Source: Eubacterium sp. CAG:252
GTDB lineage: Bacteria > Bacillota > Clostridia > Lachnospirales > Lachnospiraceae
Direction of reading: 5' to 3'
Assembly (NCBI GenBank): GCA_000436535.1
Contig: FR886340.1
Location: 7,298-66,212, forward strand
Length of the DNA: 58,915 nucleotides
The translations under genes were made by a program, and so were the position numbers. Position 1 is the first letter of the stretch. The number at the start of each line of letters is the position of its first letter. Shown here one piece after another: positions 15,333-25,800 of this stretch. Below the pieces are notes generated by a model. The model searched no databases, was not told the DNA's origin, and saw only the letters and a list, made by a program, of their open reading frames with translations.

Positions 15333-17921
15333 ATGAGGAAACTGGTTATAGGCATGCTTGCGCATGTTGATGCCGGGAAAACTACTCTTTCTGAAAGTAT
15401 ACTGTATACATCAGGTACAATAAGAAAGCTTGGAAGAGTTGATAATAAAGATGCATTTCTTGATAATAACGAATATGAAAGACAGAGGGGAATAACTATA
15501 TTTTCAAAGCAGGCGTGCTTTAAGTATAAGGAGCTGGATGTCACGCTTCTTGATACACCCGGCCACGTTGATTTTTCAGCGGAAATGGAAAGAACGCTGT
15601 GGGTGCTTGATTATGCGGTACTTGTCATAAGTGGAATGGATGGCGTGCAGGGACACACAGATACACTGTGGAGACTGCTTAAGAGGCTGAATGTTCCTGC
15701 GTTTATATTTGTTAATAAGATGGACCAGCAGGGGACCAACAGACAAAGACTTTTAGAGCAGCTTAAGAATAAGCTGTCGTCAGGCTGTGTTGATTTTACA
15801 GGCTGTATGAGCGGCGCAGAGCCTGATTATGAAGAGATAGCTACGTGTTCGGAAGCAGCACTTGAAGAGTATCTTGATACCTCTAAGGTGTCAGATGAAA
15901 GTATAAGCTGTATGCTTGATGAAAGGGATATATTCCCTGTTATATTCGGTTCTGCACTTAAGTTAAACGGTGTTGAAGAACTGCTTGGAATTATGAACCG
16001 TTTCTGTACACAGAAGTCATATGGCGATGAGCTTAGTGCGAAGGTGTATAAGATATCAAGAGATGACAGAGGCGAAAGGCTTACACATATCAAGGTTACA
16101 GGCGGTGTTATTAAGAGCAAATGTATCATCAATGATGAAAAAGTAAATCAGATAAGAGTGTATTCCGGTGATAAGTTTACAGCTATACAGGAGGCTCCGG
16201 CTGGAAGTATATGCGCACTTACAGGACTTGCCGAGACATATGCAGGTCAGGCAATAGGCGAGGGCATAGAGGATAACTCACCAGTACTCACACCCGTACT
16301 TAACTATAAGATAAATCTTCCGGTGGGTATAGACCCTATGCAGATGTTACCTAAGTTAAGGGCAGTCGGGGAGGAAGAGCCGCAGCTTCATATAGAGTGG
16401 AATGAGAACTTTAAGGAAATACACGTACAGGTTATGGGACCAGTTATGATAGAAGTACTCCAGAATATTATAAAAGAGCGCTTTGGAATTGATGTAACAT
16501 TTGGAGAGGGTAGTATTGTCTATAAGGAAACGATAACTAACAAAGTTGAAGGAATCGGACATTTTGAGCCTTTAAGACATTATGCGGAGGTACATCTTAT
16601 ACTTGAACCGGGAGAACCGGGAAGCGGCATGAAGTATGAGCTTGACTGTAGTGAGGATGTTCTTGCGAAGAACTGGCAGCGCCTTATATATACACATTTG
16701 TGCGAAAAAATACATAAAGGTGTACTCACAGGTTCAGCACTTACGGATGTGAAGATAACTGTTGTAGCTGGAAGGGCGCATAATAAGCATACTGAAGGCG
16801 GAGATTTCAGGCAGGCAACATACAGGGCAGTAAGGCAGGGGCTTATGCAGGCAGATTCAGTACTGTTAGAGCCTTATTATGACTTTGAGTTAAAGCTTGA
16901 CAGGCAGTATATAGGCAGGGCGATGACAGACCTTGAGCGTATGGGCGCAGCATTTACGATTAATGATACCGGAGATGAAGTGAGTATCACAGGTAATGGA
17001 CCGGTTTCATGTCTTGGCAATTATCAGGCAGAAGTTAATGCCTATACAAAGGGAACTGGCAGCATAAGCTTAAGAATGTCCGGCTACAGACCTTGCCACA
17101 ATCAGGATGAAGTGATTGAAAAGACAGGTTATGATGTGGAGCGTGATATAAGAAATACTCCAGATTCGGTATTCTGTGCGCATGGGGCAGGATATACAGT
17201 AAGCTGGGATGAAGTGCCAAAGTATGCACATGTTGACAGTGTACTTAATCCAAAGCCAGTGTCAGATACGGCTGTGCCTATGAGCTCAAGACAGTCAGCA
17301 AGGACGGTGTCGGATGAGTGGATAGGTACTGACGAGGTTGACAGAATACTGGCAGAAACGTACTTTTCCAACAGCCGTGGCGATAATGAGAGAAGAAAGC
17401 TGTCTAAAAGAAAGTCGTCAGACCAGCTTGGGCAGTATGTAGCCTCAAAGCCGTCAGCTTCTTCTAAGACACAGAAGGTACCGGGAGTAAGCTATCTGTT
17501 AGTTGACGGTTATAATATAATACATGCGTGGAAAGAGCTTGAAGAACTTTCAAAGATTAATATGGACAGTGCGCGTGACAGGCTGCTTGATATAATGTGC
17601 AATTATCAGGGCATGAAAAAGTGTGAACTTATAGTTGTATTTGATGCATACAGGCTTGCAGGACATGTAGAGGAATATATGGATTATCATAATATTCATG
17701 TTGTATACACGAAAGAGGCAGAAACAGCAGACCATTATATAGAAAAGTTTGCACATGAGAATGGAAGAAAGTATAATGTGACTGTTGCAACATCTGACGG
17801 ACTTGAACAGGTTATCATAAGAGGCGCCGGATGTCTTCTTTATTCCGCAAGGGAGTTTGAGGCGGAGGTTAAGGCTATGGAAGAGCATATAAGAAATGAG
17901 TATCTGAATAAAAGTTATTAA
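15333..17921 (+). CDS. TetM/EF-G-like translational GTPase fused to a C-terminal NYN (YacP/Rae1-type) domain
   Basis: An 862-aa fusion. Residues 1-~650 follow the EF-G/TetM plan: G1 AHVDAGKTT (10-18), RGITIFSKQ switch 1, G3 DTPGH, G4 NKMD, then domain II and EF-G-like domains III-V (GPVMIEVLQ, then the long domain IV and GYRPCHNQ). A basic low-complexity linker (about 660-718) leads to an NYN domain (about 720-862) with the acidic residues of LLVDGYNII, VVFDAYR and ETADHYIE and the TSDGLEQ motif. YacP/Rae1 is a ribosome A-site endoribonuclease in Bacillus subtilis. The GTPase half would bind the ribosome where TetM and EF-G do. Annotation as tetracycline resistance would be misleading. It lies 18 bases after aguB. 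Confidence 0.85.
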   Translation: MRKLVIGMLAHVDAGKTTLSESILYTSGTIRKLGRVDNKDAFLDNNEYERQRGITIFSKQACFKYKELDVTLLDTPGHVDFSAEMERTLWVLDYAVLVISGMDGVQGHTDTLWRLLKRLNVPAFIFVNKMDQQGTNRQRLLEQLKNKLSSGCVDFTGCMSGAEPDYEEIATCSEAALEEYLDTSKVSDESISCMLDERDIFPVIFGSALKLNGVEELLGIMNRFCTQKSYGDELSAKVYKISRDDRGERLTHIKVTGGVIKSKCIINDEKVNQIRVYSGDKFTAIQEAPAGSICALTGLAETYAGQAIGEGIEDNSPVLTPVLNYKINLPVGIDPMQMLPKLRAVGEEEPQLHIEWNENFKEIHVQVMGPVMIEVLQNIIKERFGIDVTFGEGSIVYKETITNKVEGIGHFEPLRHYAEVHLILEPGEPGSGMKYELDCSEDVLAKNWQRLIYTHLCEKIHKGVLTGSALTDVKITVVAGRAHNKHTEGGDFRQATYRAVRQGLMQADSVLLEPYYDFELKLDRQYIGRAMTDLERMGAAFTINDTGDEVSITGNGPVSCLGNYQAEVNAYTKGTGSISLRMSGYRPCHNQDEVIEKTGYDVERDIRNTPDSVFCAHGAGYTVSWDEVPKYAHVDSVLNPKPVSDTAVPMSSRQSARTVSDEWIGTDEVDRILAETYFSNSRGDNERRKLSKRKSSDQLGQYVASKPSASSKTQKVPGVSYLLVDGYNIIHAWKELEELSKINMDSARDRLLDIMCNYQGMKKCELIVVFDAYRLAGHVEEYMDYHNIHVVYTKEAETADHYIEKFAHENGRKYNVTVATSDGLEQVIIRGAGCLLYSAREFEAEVKAMEEHIRNEYLNKSY

Positions 17922-17952
17922 TGGTATAGCAGAAAGTTGAGGTTAGATTATT

Positions 17953-19380
17953 ATGAGTACATTATGGGTTATAGGAGATTCAACAGTCAGCAGCTTTGAA
18001 GATAAGTATTATTATCCACGATATGGATACGGCACTATGCTTGATAAGTATCTGGATGACAGTATAAAAGTTGTTAATATAGCACTTTCAGGAAGAAGTA
18101 CTAAAAGTTATACTACAGAGCCACAGTATAATGAGCTTCTTTCTGGAATGAAGCAGGGAGATTTTCTTATTATAGGCTTCGGGCATAATGACGAGAAGAC
18201 GGAGGAGTCACGTTTTACAGATGCGAATGGAGATTATAAGACAGAAGGTTCATTTGCACATTCACTTTATGCCAATTATATTGCAAATGCAGACAAAGCC
18301 GGATGTAAGACTATTCTTTGTACACCTATCGTAAGGAGAACACCTACAGGTGAGTGGAGTGACACATTGTTACATATAACAAAGGATGTCGGTACATTTA
18401 AGGGCGGAGATTATCCGGAGGCTATAAGAAAGCTTGGCAGTGAGCTTAATATTCCTGTTGTTGATATGACAGAGAAAACACATAAGCTATATGATGAGTT
18501 AGGTGTTTCTAACACACTATATCTTCACGCATGGCCTTCTGATAATGAACTGAGTGTTGATAATACACACACTAATATATGGGGTGCAAGAGTTAACGCC
18601 TATATGGTTATGTCAGCGGTTAAGGAGCTTGGCATAGAGGGACTTTCTGAGCATATTATTAACCTTTCGGATAATCCTGTTGAATATAAGGAAAAATATC
18701 TTGTATCCAATCCTGATTACAAGCCGGTTGTATTCAGCGATAAGCTTGAACAGAGTAAGCTTTTTGAGGATTACGGCGGATATAAGGGCACGGTTTTTGG
18801 CGATGTCCTTGAAAATGTAAGTAGTGATAACTTCACATTAGAAGCTGACAAGGATGGAAATATGCATATTGCAGTCCGCAATAATATGGGTAAGATATCA
18901 GCGGTTACTGATGGTATAGCTATGTATTATAAGAAGGTTGATATTACACAGAATTTCAGGCTCAGTGCCAAAGTAATGGTTAATAAGATATTTGCAAATG
19001 ACCAGGTATCCTTTGGACTTATGGTAAGGGATGACTGCTATATTGATGAGTGTATGCCGGATATTCTTGGGGATTATGTGGCAGCAGCACCACTTTGTAT
19101 AACAAGAAGAGAAAATACTGTAGGAACATTTGCAAGAAAGAGCGGAAAGCTTGTAGAAGGCCCTGTAACAGGCTTTGCCATAGAGGAAGGGAAGGATTAC
19201 AGCCTTGTTCTTTCTTCTTCGCAGGACGGCTATATGGCGCAGTTTGGGGACGGTCCGGAGGTTACTGGCGGATATGATTTCAAGCTGACAGCCATAGACC
19301 CAGCTCACGTATATGTGGGTATGTTTGCAGCCAGAAATGTGGATGTCACATTTTATGATATAAAGTGGGAAGATTGTTGA
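17953..19380 (+). CDS. SGNH-hydrolase (rhamnogalacturonan acetylesterase-like) with C-terminal beta-sandwich domain
   Basis: A 475-aa two-domain protein. Residues 1-~225 are an SGNH hydrolase of the rhamnogalacturonan acetylesterase type: block I VIGDSTVSS with Ser10, block II SGRSTKS, block III GFGHNDEK, and block V DNTHTNIWGA with Asp203 and His206. Residues ~260-475 look like a concanavalin-like beta-sandwich (DUF1349-type; QVSFGLMVRDD, VYVGMFAARNVDVTFYDIKW). There is no signal peptide, so it probably deacetylates imported pectin oligosaccharides in the cytoplasm. No other pectin gene is near. The ATG has a weak ribosome site, 31 bases after the previous stop. Confidence 0.8.
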   Translation: MSTLWVIGDSTVSSFEDKYYYPRYGYGTMLDKYLDDSIKVVNIALSGRSTKSYTTEPQYNELLSGMKQGDFLIIGFGHNDEKTEESRFTDANGDYKTEGSFAHSLYANYIANADKAGCKTILCTPIVRRTPTGEWSDTLLHITKDVGTFKGGDYPEAIRKLGSELNIPVVDMTEKTHKLYDELGVSNTLYLHAWPSDNELSVDNTHTNIWGARVNAYMVMSAVKELGIEGLSEHIINLSDNPVEYKEKYLVSNPDYKPVVFSDKLEQSKLFEDYGGYKGTVFGDVLENVSSDNFTLEADKDGNMHIAVRNNMGKISAVTDGIAMYYKKVDITQNFRLSAKVMVNKIFANDQVSFGLMVRDDCYIDECMPDILGDYVAAAPLCITRRENTVGTFARKSGKLVEGPVTGFAIEEGKDYSLVLSSSQDGYMAQFGDGPEVTGGYDFKLTAIDPAHVYVGMFAARNVDVTFYDIKWEDC

Positions 19381-19538
19381 GAAATGTGAAAATCTAAAAA
19401 TATATGCATAAAATGCCTGTATTTTTATTGGGTATTATATGGCGGATATGCAACATTGGGAAATGTGTGGAATTTTCGACAGGCTCTGAGCATAATAAAA
19501 CATATAAAAATCAACTAAAATATTACACAAAACAATGT

Positions 19539-19647
19539 AACTCCCTTTGAATATATGTTATACTATCTTGTGTGGAGGATAGTAGTCAGATAATATAGCG
19601 CTGAATACTATATAGTACGGACAATATTACAATATTCAAAGGGAGTT
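19539..19647 (+). promoter_or_regulatory. 16-bp perfect inverted repeat overlapping a ribosome site
   Basis: AACTCCCTTTGAATAT (19539-19554) is the exact reverse complement of ATATTCAAAGGGAGTT (19632-19647). The right arm contains the AGGGAG ribosome site of the following gene. TATACT at 19559-19564, just after the left arm, may be a -10 element; if so the left arm is not transcribed and the repeat would act as DNA. Confidence 0.6.
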
Positions 19648-19654
19648 GAGGCTT

Positions 19655-21268
19655 ATGAAACTGACATTTTTAGGTGCAGACCATGAAGTTACAGGAAGCT
19701 GCCACTATCTATGCGTGGGTGATAAGAATATTCTTATAGATTGTGGTATGGAGCAGGGTAATGATGTGTATGAAAATCAGGAACTTCCTATTCCGGCATC
19801 GGATGTGGACTATGTACTGCTTACACATGCACACATAGACCATTCGGGTCTTATACCGCTTCTTTATGTACATGGATTCCGCGGGAAAGTGTATTGTACA
19901 GAGGCAACTGTGCAGCTATGTGATATTATGTTAAGGGACAGCGCACATATACAGATGTTCGAGGCTGAGTGGCGAAACAGAAAGGCTAAGCGTTCTAACG
20001 GCACGCTTAAAGAGTTTGTGCCTTTATATGATGCAAAGGCTGTATATGAAGTTATGAAGCAGTTAGTCGGCGTAAAATATGATGAGATTATTGATATAGA
20101 TGACAATGTAAGTGTCAGATTCAAGGATGTAGGACATCTTTTAGGCTCGGCAAGTATAGAGGTATGGGCAAAGGAAGACACACCGCAGGGAGAAGTATCG
20201 AAGAAGATAGTATTTTCCGGTGATATAGGCAATGTCAATAAGCCTATAACTAAAGACCCGGCTATGGTAGATGATGCTGATTATGTTGTTATGGAGTCAA
20301 CATATGGCAACAGGAGCCACAATGGTACGCCGGATTATGTCAAAGAGCTTGTAAATGTATTCAAGAGGACATTTGACAGAGGCGGTAATGTTGTTATACC
20401 TTCATTTGCAGTAGGTAGGACACAGGAGCTTCTGTATCATATAAGAAAGATAAAGGCGGATAACCTTATTGACAGGGATTTTGATGTGTATGTCGACAGT
20501 CCGCTTGCAATAGAGGCAACAGAGATATTCAGCAAGAATGTTGAGCAGTGTTTTGATGATGATGCCATAAAGCTTGTAAATGAGGGTATTAATCCACTTT
20601 CATTTCCGGGACTTAAGTATGCCATATCAAGTGAGGAGTCAAAGATGATTAACTTTGACCCTAATCCTAAGGTAATAATATCAGCTTCAGGTATGTGCGA
20701 GGCAGGTCGTATAAGACATCATCTTAAGCACAATCTCTGGAGACCAGAGTGTACAGTTTTGTTTGTTGGTTATCAGGCCAATGGAACGACAGGACGAATA
20801 ATAGTTGATGGCATAGATGAGATTAAGTTATTCGGTGAGCCTATACAGGTAAAAGCTGAGATAGCACAGCTACCGGGTTCAAGCGGTCATGCAGACAAGG
20901 ACGGACTTATAAGATGGGTCAGTGCATTTAAGAATAAGCCGGATAAGGTTTTTGTTGTACACGGCGAAGACAGCGTGTGTGAGGAATTTACAGAGTGTCT
21001 TAAAAAAGAGCATGGCTTTAATGCATATGCGCCATATACAGGCGGCTCCTTCGACCTTGCAACAGGCATGATGATTACCGAGGGCAATAAGGAAAAGAAG
21101 AGCAGAAGAACTACTGTCAATAAGCGTAACAGAAGCATATACGACAGACTTGTTGCAGCAGGAAAGCGCCTGATGACAGTTATTATGCATAATGAGGGTG
21201 GAGCAAACAAAGACCTTGCAAAGTTCACAGACCAGATTAACTCACTTTGCGATAAGTGGGACAGATAG
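19655..21268 (+). CDS. beta-CASP metallo-beta-lactamase-fold RNase (CPSF73-like)
   Basis: A 537-aa MBL-fold protein with a beta-CASP insert and an RNA-specificity C-terminal motif, similar to bacterial homologues of CPSF73 (YsH1-like RNases). Start set at ATG 19655 (MKLTFLGADHEVTGSC) after AAGGGAG; a TTG at 19646 lies within that site. Zinc ligands are His58, His60, Asp62, His63 in THAHIDHSG, the His in DVGHLLGSA, the Asp in FSGDIG, and the C-terminal His motifs (SASGMCEAGRIRHHL, SSGHADKDGL, FVVHGE). The last 60 residues are basic. It is probably a cytoplasmic endo- or exonuclease acting on RNA. It is monocistronic behind an inverted repeat. Confidence 0.88.
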   Translation: MKLTFLGADHEVTGSCHYLCVGDKNILIDCGMEQGNDVYENQELPIPASDVDYVLLTHAHIDHSGLIPLLYVHGFRGKVYCTEATVQLCDIMLRDSAHIQMFEAEWRNRKAKRSNGTLKEFVPLYDAKAVYEVMKQLVGVKYDEIIDIDDNVSVRFKDVGHLLGSASIEVWAKEDTPQGEVSKKIVFSGDIGNVNKPITKDPAMVDDADYVVMESTYGNRSHNGTPDYVKELVNVFKRTFDRGGNVVIPSFAVGRTQELLYHIRKIKADNLIDRDFDVYVDSPLAIEATEIFSKNVEQCFDDDAIKLVNEGINPLSFPGLKYAISSEESKMINFDPNPKVIISASGMCEAGRIRHHLKHNLWRPECTVLFVGYQANGTTGRIIVDGIDEIKLFGEPIQVKAEIAQLPGSSGHADKDGLIRWVSAFKNKPDKVFVVHGEDSVCEEFTECLKKEHGFNAYAPYTGGSFDLATGMMITEGNKEKKSRRTTVNKRNRSIYDRLVAAGKRLMTVIMHNEGGANKDLAKFTDQINSLCDKWDR

Positions 21269-21351
21269 AAGGTTATTGCTTATTAGTAAGTGAGTGGATA
21301 TATAAAATTGCATAAATATATATAATAAATAAGATGAAATGGAGGAATATC

Positions 21352-22272
21352 ATGAAAAAAATGCTTTTTATATTTAACCCGAATTCGGGGAAGGCACAGC
21401 TTAAGAATTCACTTTTGAAGATTATTCAGATATTCTCCAATGCAGATTACGAGGTTACTGTGTATCCTACGAAAGCAGCATTAGATGGATATGAGAAGAT
21501 AAAAGCATGTGAAGGACTGTATGACATTATTGTATGCAGCGGCGGTGATGGAACTCTCAATGAGATTGTATCAGCAGTTATGACTTATAAAGATGTGAAG
21601 CCGCCGATAGGCTATATTCCAAGCGGTTCAACCAATGACTTTGCCAAGAGTCTTGGAATACCTTCTGATAAAGTGAGGGCAGCATATAATGTTATAAGAG
21701 GTGAGCGGTTTGCATGCGACATAGGAATTGCCAACGACTCACGTTACTTTAATTATGTGGCGGCATTTGGTGCATTTACAGATGTAGCATATGAAACACC
21801 GCAGGACCTTAAGAATATGTTCGGACATCAGGCATATGTGATAGAAGGTGCTAAAAGACTTCTTAATCTTAAGGCGTGTCCTATGAAGGTCAGCAGCGGC
21901 CAGTTTTGTGTTGAAGATAACTTCGTATATGGTATGGTGAGTAATGCAAGCTCAGTTGGTGGAATGAAGGGACTTATAGGAGATGGTGTTGATTTTCAGG
22001 ACGGAGTATTTGAGGTCACTCTTATAAGGGAGATAAAGAACGCTATAGATTTCCAGCAGCTTGTAAATGCGTTTGTCACACAGAAGTTAGATAGCTGCGA
22101 TATGATATATTCATTCAAGACCAATGATATTACATTTGAGTCTACAGAAAATGTAAAGTGGACACTTGATGGAGAGTACGGAGGAGAACACAACAAAGTT
22201 AACCTCAAAGTATGTCCTAAGGCTGTAGATTTTATAGTTAATAAAAGCAAGCCAAAAGTCAAAACTAACTAA
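21352..22272 (+). CDS. diacylglycerol/YegS-type lipid kinase
   Basis: A 306-aa DAGK catalytic-domain protein. Start set at ATG 21352 (MKKMLFIFNPNSGK) after GGAGG, rather than the in-frame ATG at 21334 that precedes the ribosome site. The nucleotide-binding signature CSGGDGTLNEIVSA (about 60-73) and GYIPSGSTNDFAKSLGIP (about 90-107) are clear, as is the C-terminal WTLDGE loop of YegS/DgkB enzymes. It would phosphorylate diacylglycerol or a related lipid at the membrane, recycling lipid headgroup by-products. It is followed by a strong terminator. Confidence 0.9.
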   Translation: MKKMLFIFNPNSGKAQLKNSLLKIIQIFSNADYEVTVYPTKAALDGYEKIKACEGLYDIIVCSGGDGTLNEIVSAVMTYKDVKPPIGYIPSGSTNDFAKSLGIPSDKVRAAYNVIRGERFACDIGIANDSRYFNYVAAFGAFTDVAYETPQDLKNMFGHQAYVIEGAKRLLNLKACPMKVSSGQFCVEDNFVYGMVSNASSVGGMKGLIGDGVDFQDGVFEVTLIREIKNAIDFQQLVNAFVTQKLDSCDMIYSFKTNDITFESTENVKWTLDGEYGGEHNKVNLKVCPKAVDFIVNKSKPKVKTN

Positions 22273-22348
22273 TAAAATAAATGCGAAACTAATTCAAGTT
22301 AATTAAGTTAAGAATTGTTTCTGAAAAGTTCAGAAAATGCTTAATATA

Positions 22349-22405
22349 ATAAAGTGATAAAACCTATCAGTTTGGTTGGATAGGCTTTATCACTTTATTT
22401 TTTTA
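22349..22405 (+). terminator. intrinsic terminator after the lipid kinase
   Basis: A long stem: AATAAAGTGATAAA and CCTATC on the left, GATAGG and TTTATCACTTTATT on the right (22349-22400), followed by seven T. Confidence 0.92.
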
Positions 22406-22810
22406 CAACTTTTAAAGTAAGCCTTAAAATGGGGCGCTTTTTGATATACAATTCTGACACAATTCGACAACATAGAAGAAAAAGTTATAAAAATGAGTAC
22501 GCTAAAAATGTGTAAAAGATTTGGCTTACAGTTGAAATTGTGCCTGAAAATACATTTACAGATAAAAAATAACTATTATATAAAATAAATTATCTGATAA
22601 TGTATATTATAATTTAATATTAATTAATAATCTGACAATTTAAAATAAAAACACATTTACAATGACGGAAAATAAGAGTATATTATGGACAAGAAAAAAA
22701 TCTGCTGCCAGATAAGCTTAAAACTGGCGGAACTGTTAGATATGTGCAGATAACAGACAGGCATATGGATGTAACAGGGATTAGATTATATATGAAAGGA
22801 TGATAGGACT
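22405..22810 (+). other. AT-rich spacer before gltB
   Basis: About 400 bases without a convincing gene. Several AT-rich candidate -10 boxes are present (for example TATAAT near 22608), but no consensus promoter pair stands out. CTGCCAG/CTGGC (from about 22712) and CTGTTA/TAACAG pairs near the 3' end suggest some leader structure. I see no known riboswitch signature. Confidence 0.4.
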
Positions 22811-25800
22811 ATGGAAAATCAGAATAAACAGCCTGGACTTTATAACCCACAATTTGAGCATGATAACTGTGGTATCGGTGCAGTTGTCAGCATCAAAGGA
22901 ATAAAGACACATCAGACAGTATCTGATGCACTCAGTATCGTAGAAAATCTTGAACACAGAGCAGGTAAGGATGCAGAAGGTAAAACTGGTGATGGTGTAG
23001 GTATTCTCCTTCAGATATCCCACAAGTTTTTTAAGAAAGCAGTTAAGCCTCTTGGTATCAAGATAGGCGAGGAAAGAGAATACGGTGTTGGTATGTTCTT
23101 CTTCCCACAGGACGAGCTTGCAAGAAACCGTGCAAAGAAGATGTTTGAAATAATCGTTGAAAAGGAAGGACTTGAATTCCTTGGATGGAGAGAAGTCCCT
23201 ACATTTCCTAATGTCCTTGGTAAGAAGGCAGTTGACTGCATGCCATATATTATGCAGGGCTTTGTAAAGAAGCCTAAGGATGTTAATAAGGGAATAGACT
23301 TTGACAGAAAGCTGTATGTTGCAAGAAGAGTATTTGAGCAGACAGCAGAAGATACATATGTCTGTTCACTTTCAAGCAGAACTATTGTATACAAGGGTAT
23401 GTTTCTTGTAGGACAGTTAAGAACATTCTTTAAGGACTTGACAGATGAGGATTATGAGTCAGCTATAGCACTTGTTCACTCAAGATTTTCAACTAACACA
23501 AACCCAAGCTGGGAGCGTGCCCATCCTAACAGATTTATTGTTCACAATGGTGAGATTAACACTATCAAGGGTAATGCCGACAGAATGTTATCAAGAGAGG
23601 AAACAATGGTTTCTCCATATCTTGAGGATGAAATGTCTAAGATTACACCAGTTGTCAACACTAATGGTTCAGACTCAGCAATGTTAGATAATACTCTTGA
23701 ATTCTTTGTTATGAATGGTATGCCACTTCCACTTGCTGTTATGATAACTATCCCAGAACCTTGGAGTAACAACAAGGCTATGGAGCAGGAAAAGAAGGAC
23801 TTCTACCAGTATTATGCAACTATGATGGAACCTTGGGACGGTCCTGCATCTATCCTGTTCTCAGATGGTGATATTATGGGAGCTGTTCTTGATAGAAATG
23901 GTCTTCGTCCTTCAAGATATTATATAACAAAGGACGGATATCTTATCCTTTCTTCAGAAGTAGGCGCACTTCCTATAGATGAGAGCAGAATAGAAGTTAA
24001 AGACAGACTTCATCCTGGCAAAATGCTTCTTGTAGATACAGTTAAGGGCGAGCTTATAGATGATGACAAGCTTAAGGAAAAGTTTGCCACAAAACAGCCA
24101 TATGGTGAATGGCTTGATAACAACCTTATTAAGCTTGAAGACCTCAAGATACCTAATAAGAAAGTTCCTACACACACTAAGGAAGAAAGAGCAAGATTAC
24201 AGAAGGCATTTGGCTATACATACGAAGACTTCAGGACATCTATTCTTCCTATGGCACTTAACGGAAGTGAGTCAATCGGTGCTATGGGTATAGATACACC
24301 ACTTGCAGTACTTTCTAATAGACACCAGCCACTGTTTAACTACTTTAAGCAGTTGTTTGCACAGGTTACTAACCCACCTATCGATTCTATAAGAGAGAAG
24401 ATAGTAACAGCTACAACAGTTTATCTTGGTAAAGATGGTAACATACTTGAGGAACAGCCTGAAAACTGTAAGAACTTAAAGATTAACAATCCTATTCTTA
24501 CTAACACAGACCTTTTAAAGATTAAGAATATGAAGGTTGAAGGCTTTAAGGTTGAAACTATTCCTATTACATATTATAAGAATACTTCTATAGAAAAGGC
24601 TATAGACCATCTCTTTGTTGAGGTCGACAGGGCGCACAGAGAGGGTGCTAACATCATCATCTTATCAGACAGGGGAGTAGATGAAAACCACGTAGCTATA
24701 CCTTCACTTCTTGCTGTTGGTGCTGTACAGCATTATCTTGTACAGACTAAGAAGAGAACAAGTATGGCAGTTATACTTGAAAGTGGTGAGCCAAGAGATG
24801 TACACCACTTTGCAACACTGCTTGGTTATGGTGCATCTGCTATCAACCCATACCTTGCACAGGAGAGTATTCAGGAGCTTATCGACCTTAATATGCTTGA
24901 TAAGGATTACTATGCAGCAGTTGATGATTATAACAATGCTATCATAAGCGGTATTGTTAAGATAGCTGCAAAGATGGGTATATCAACTATACAGTCATAT
25001 CAGGGTTCTAAGATATTTGAAGCAATAGGTATTAACTCAGATGTTATTAACAAGTACTTTACAGGTACAGTATCAAGAGTTGAGGGCATAAGCCTTAAGG
25101 ATATCCAGAATGATGTTGAAACACTTCATTCAAAGGCATTTGACCCACTTGGCTTATCAACAGATACTACACTTGACAGTGAGGGCGCACACAAGATGAG
25201 AAGTGGAAAGGAAGAACATCTTTATAATCCACAGACTATACATCTTTTACAGCTTGCAACACGTACAGGTGATTATAATACATTTAAGGAATATACAGAG
25301 CTTGTTAATAAGGAAGAAGGAGTTAAGAACTTAAGAGGTCTTATGGATATCAAGTTCCCTAAGAAGGGAATAAGCATAGACCAGGTTGAGAGTGTTGACT
25401 CAATCGTTAAGAGATTTAAGACAGGTGCTATGTCTTATGGTTCTATCTCTAAGGAAGCACACGAAACTATGGCAATCGCCATGAATATGCTTCACGGCAA
25501 GTCTAACTCAGGTGAAGGTGGTGAGGATGAAGACAGACTCACAGTCGGCGCTGACGGACTTAACAGATGTTCAGCTATCAAGCAGGTAGCTTCAGGACGT
25601 TTCGGTGTTACAAGCAAGTATCTTGTAAGTGCTAAAGAGATACAGATTAAGATGGCACAGGGTGCTAAGCCGGGTGAAGGTGGACATCTTCCAGGCAAAA
25701 AGGTATATCCTTGGATTGCAAAGACACGTCTTTCAACACCGGGTGTATCACTTATATCACCTCCACCACATCACGACATTTATTCTATCGAGGATTTGGC

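Noticed and set aside
15333..17921. Tetracycline-resistance gene (TetM/TetW type)
   Set aside because: The GTPase half is TetM-like, but the NYN fusion and housekeeping context point to another role; resistance cannot be inferred.
22685..22753. 22-codon reading frame before gltB as a leader peptide
   Set aside because: It has no ribosome site and no repeat of a regulatory codon; chance frame is likely.
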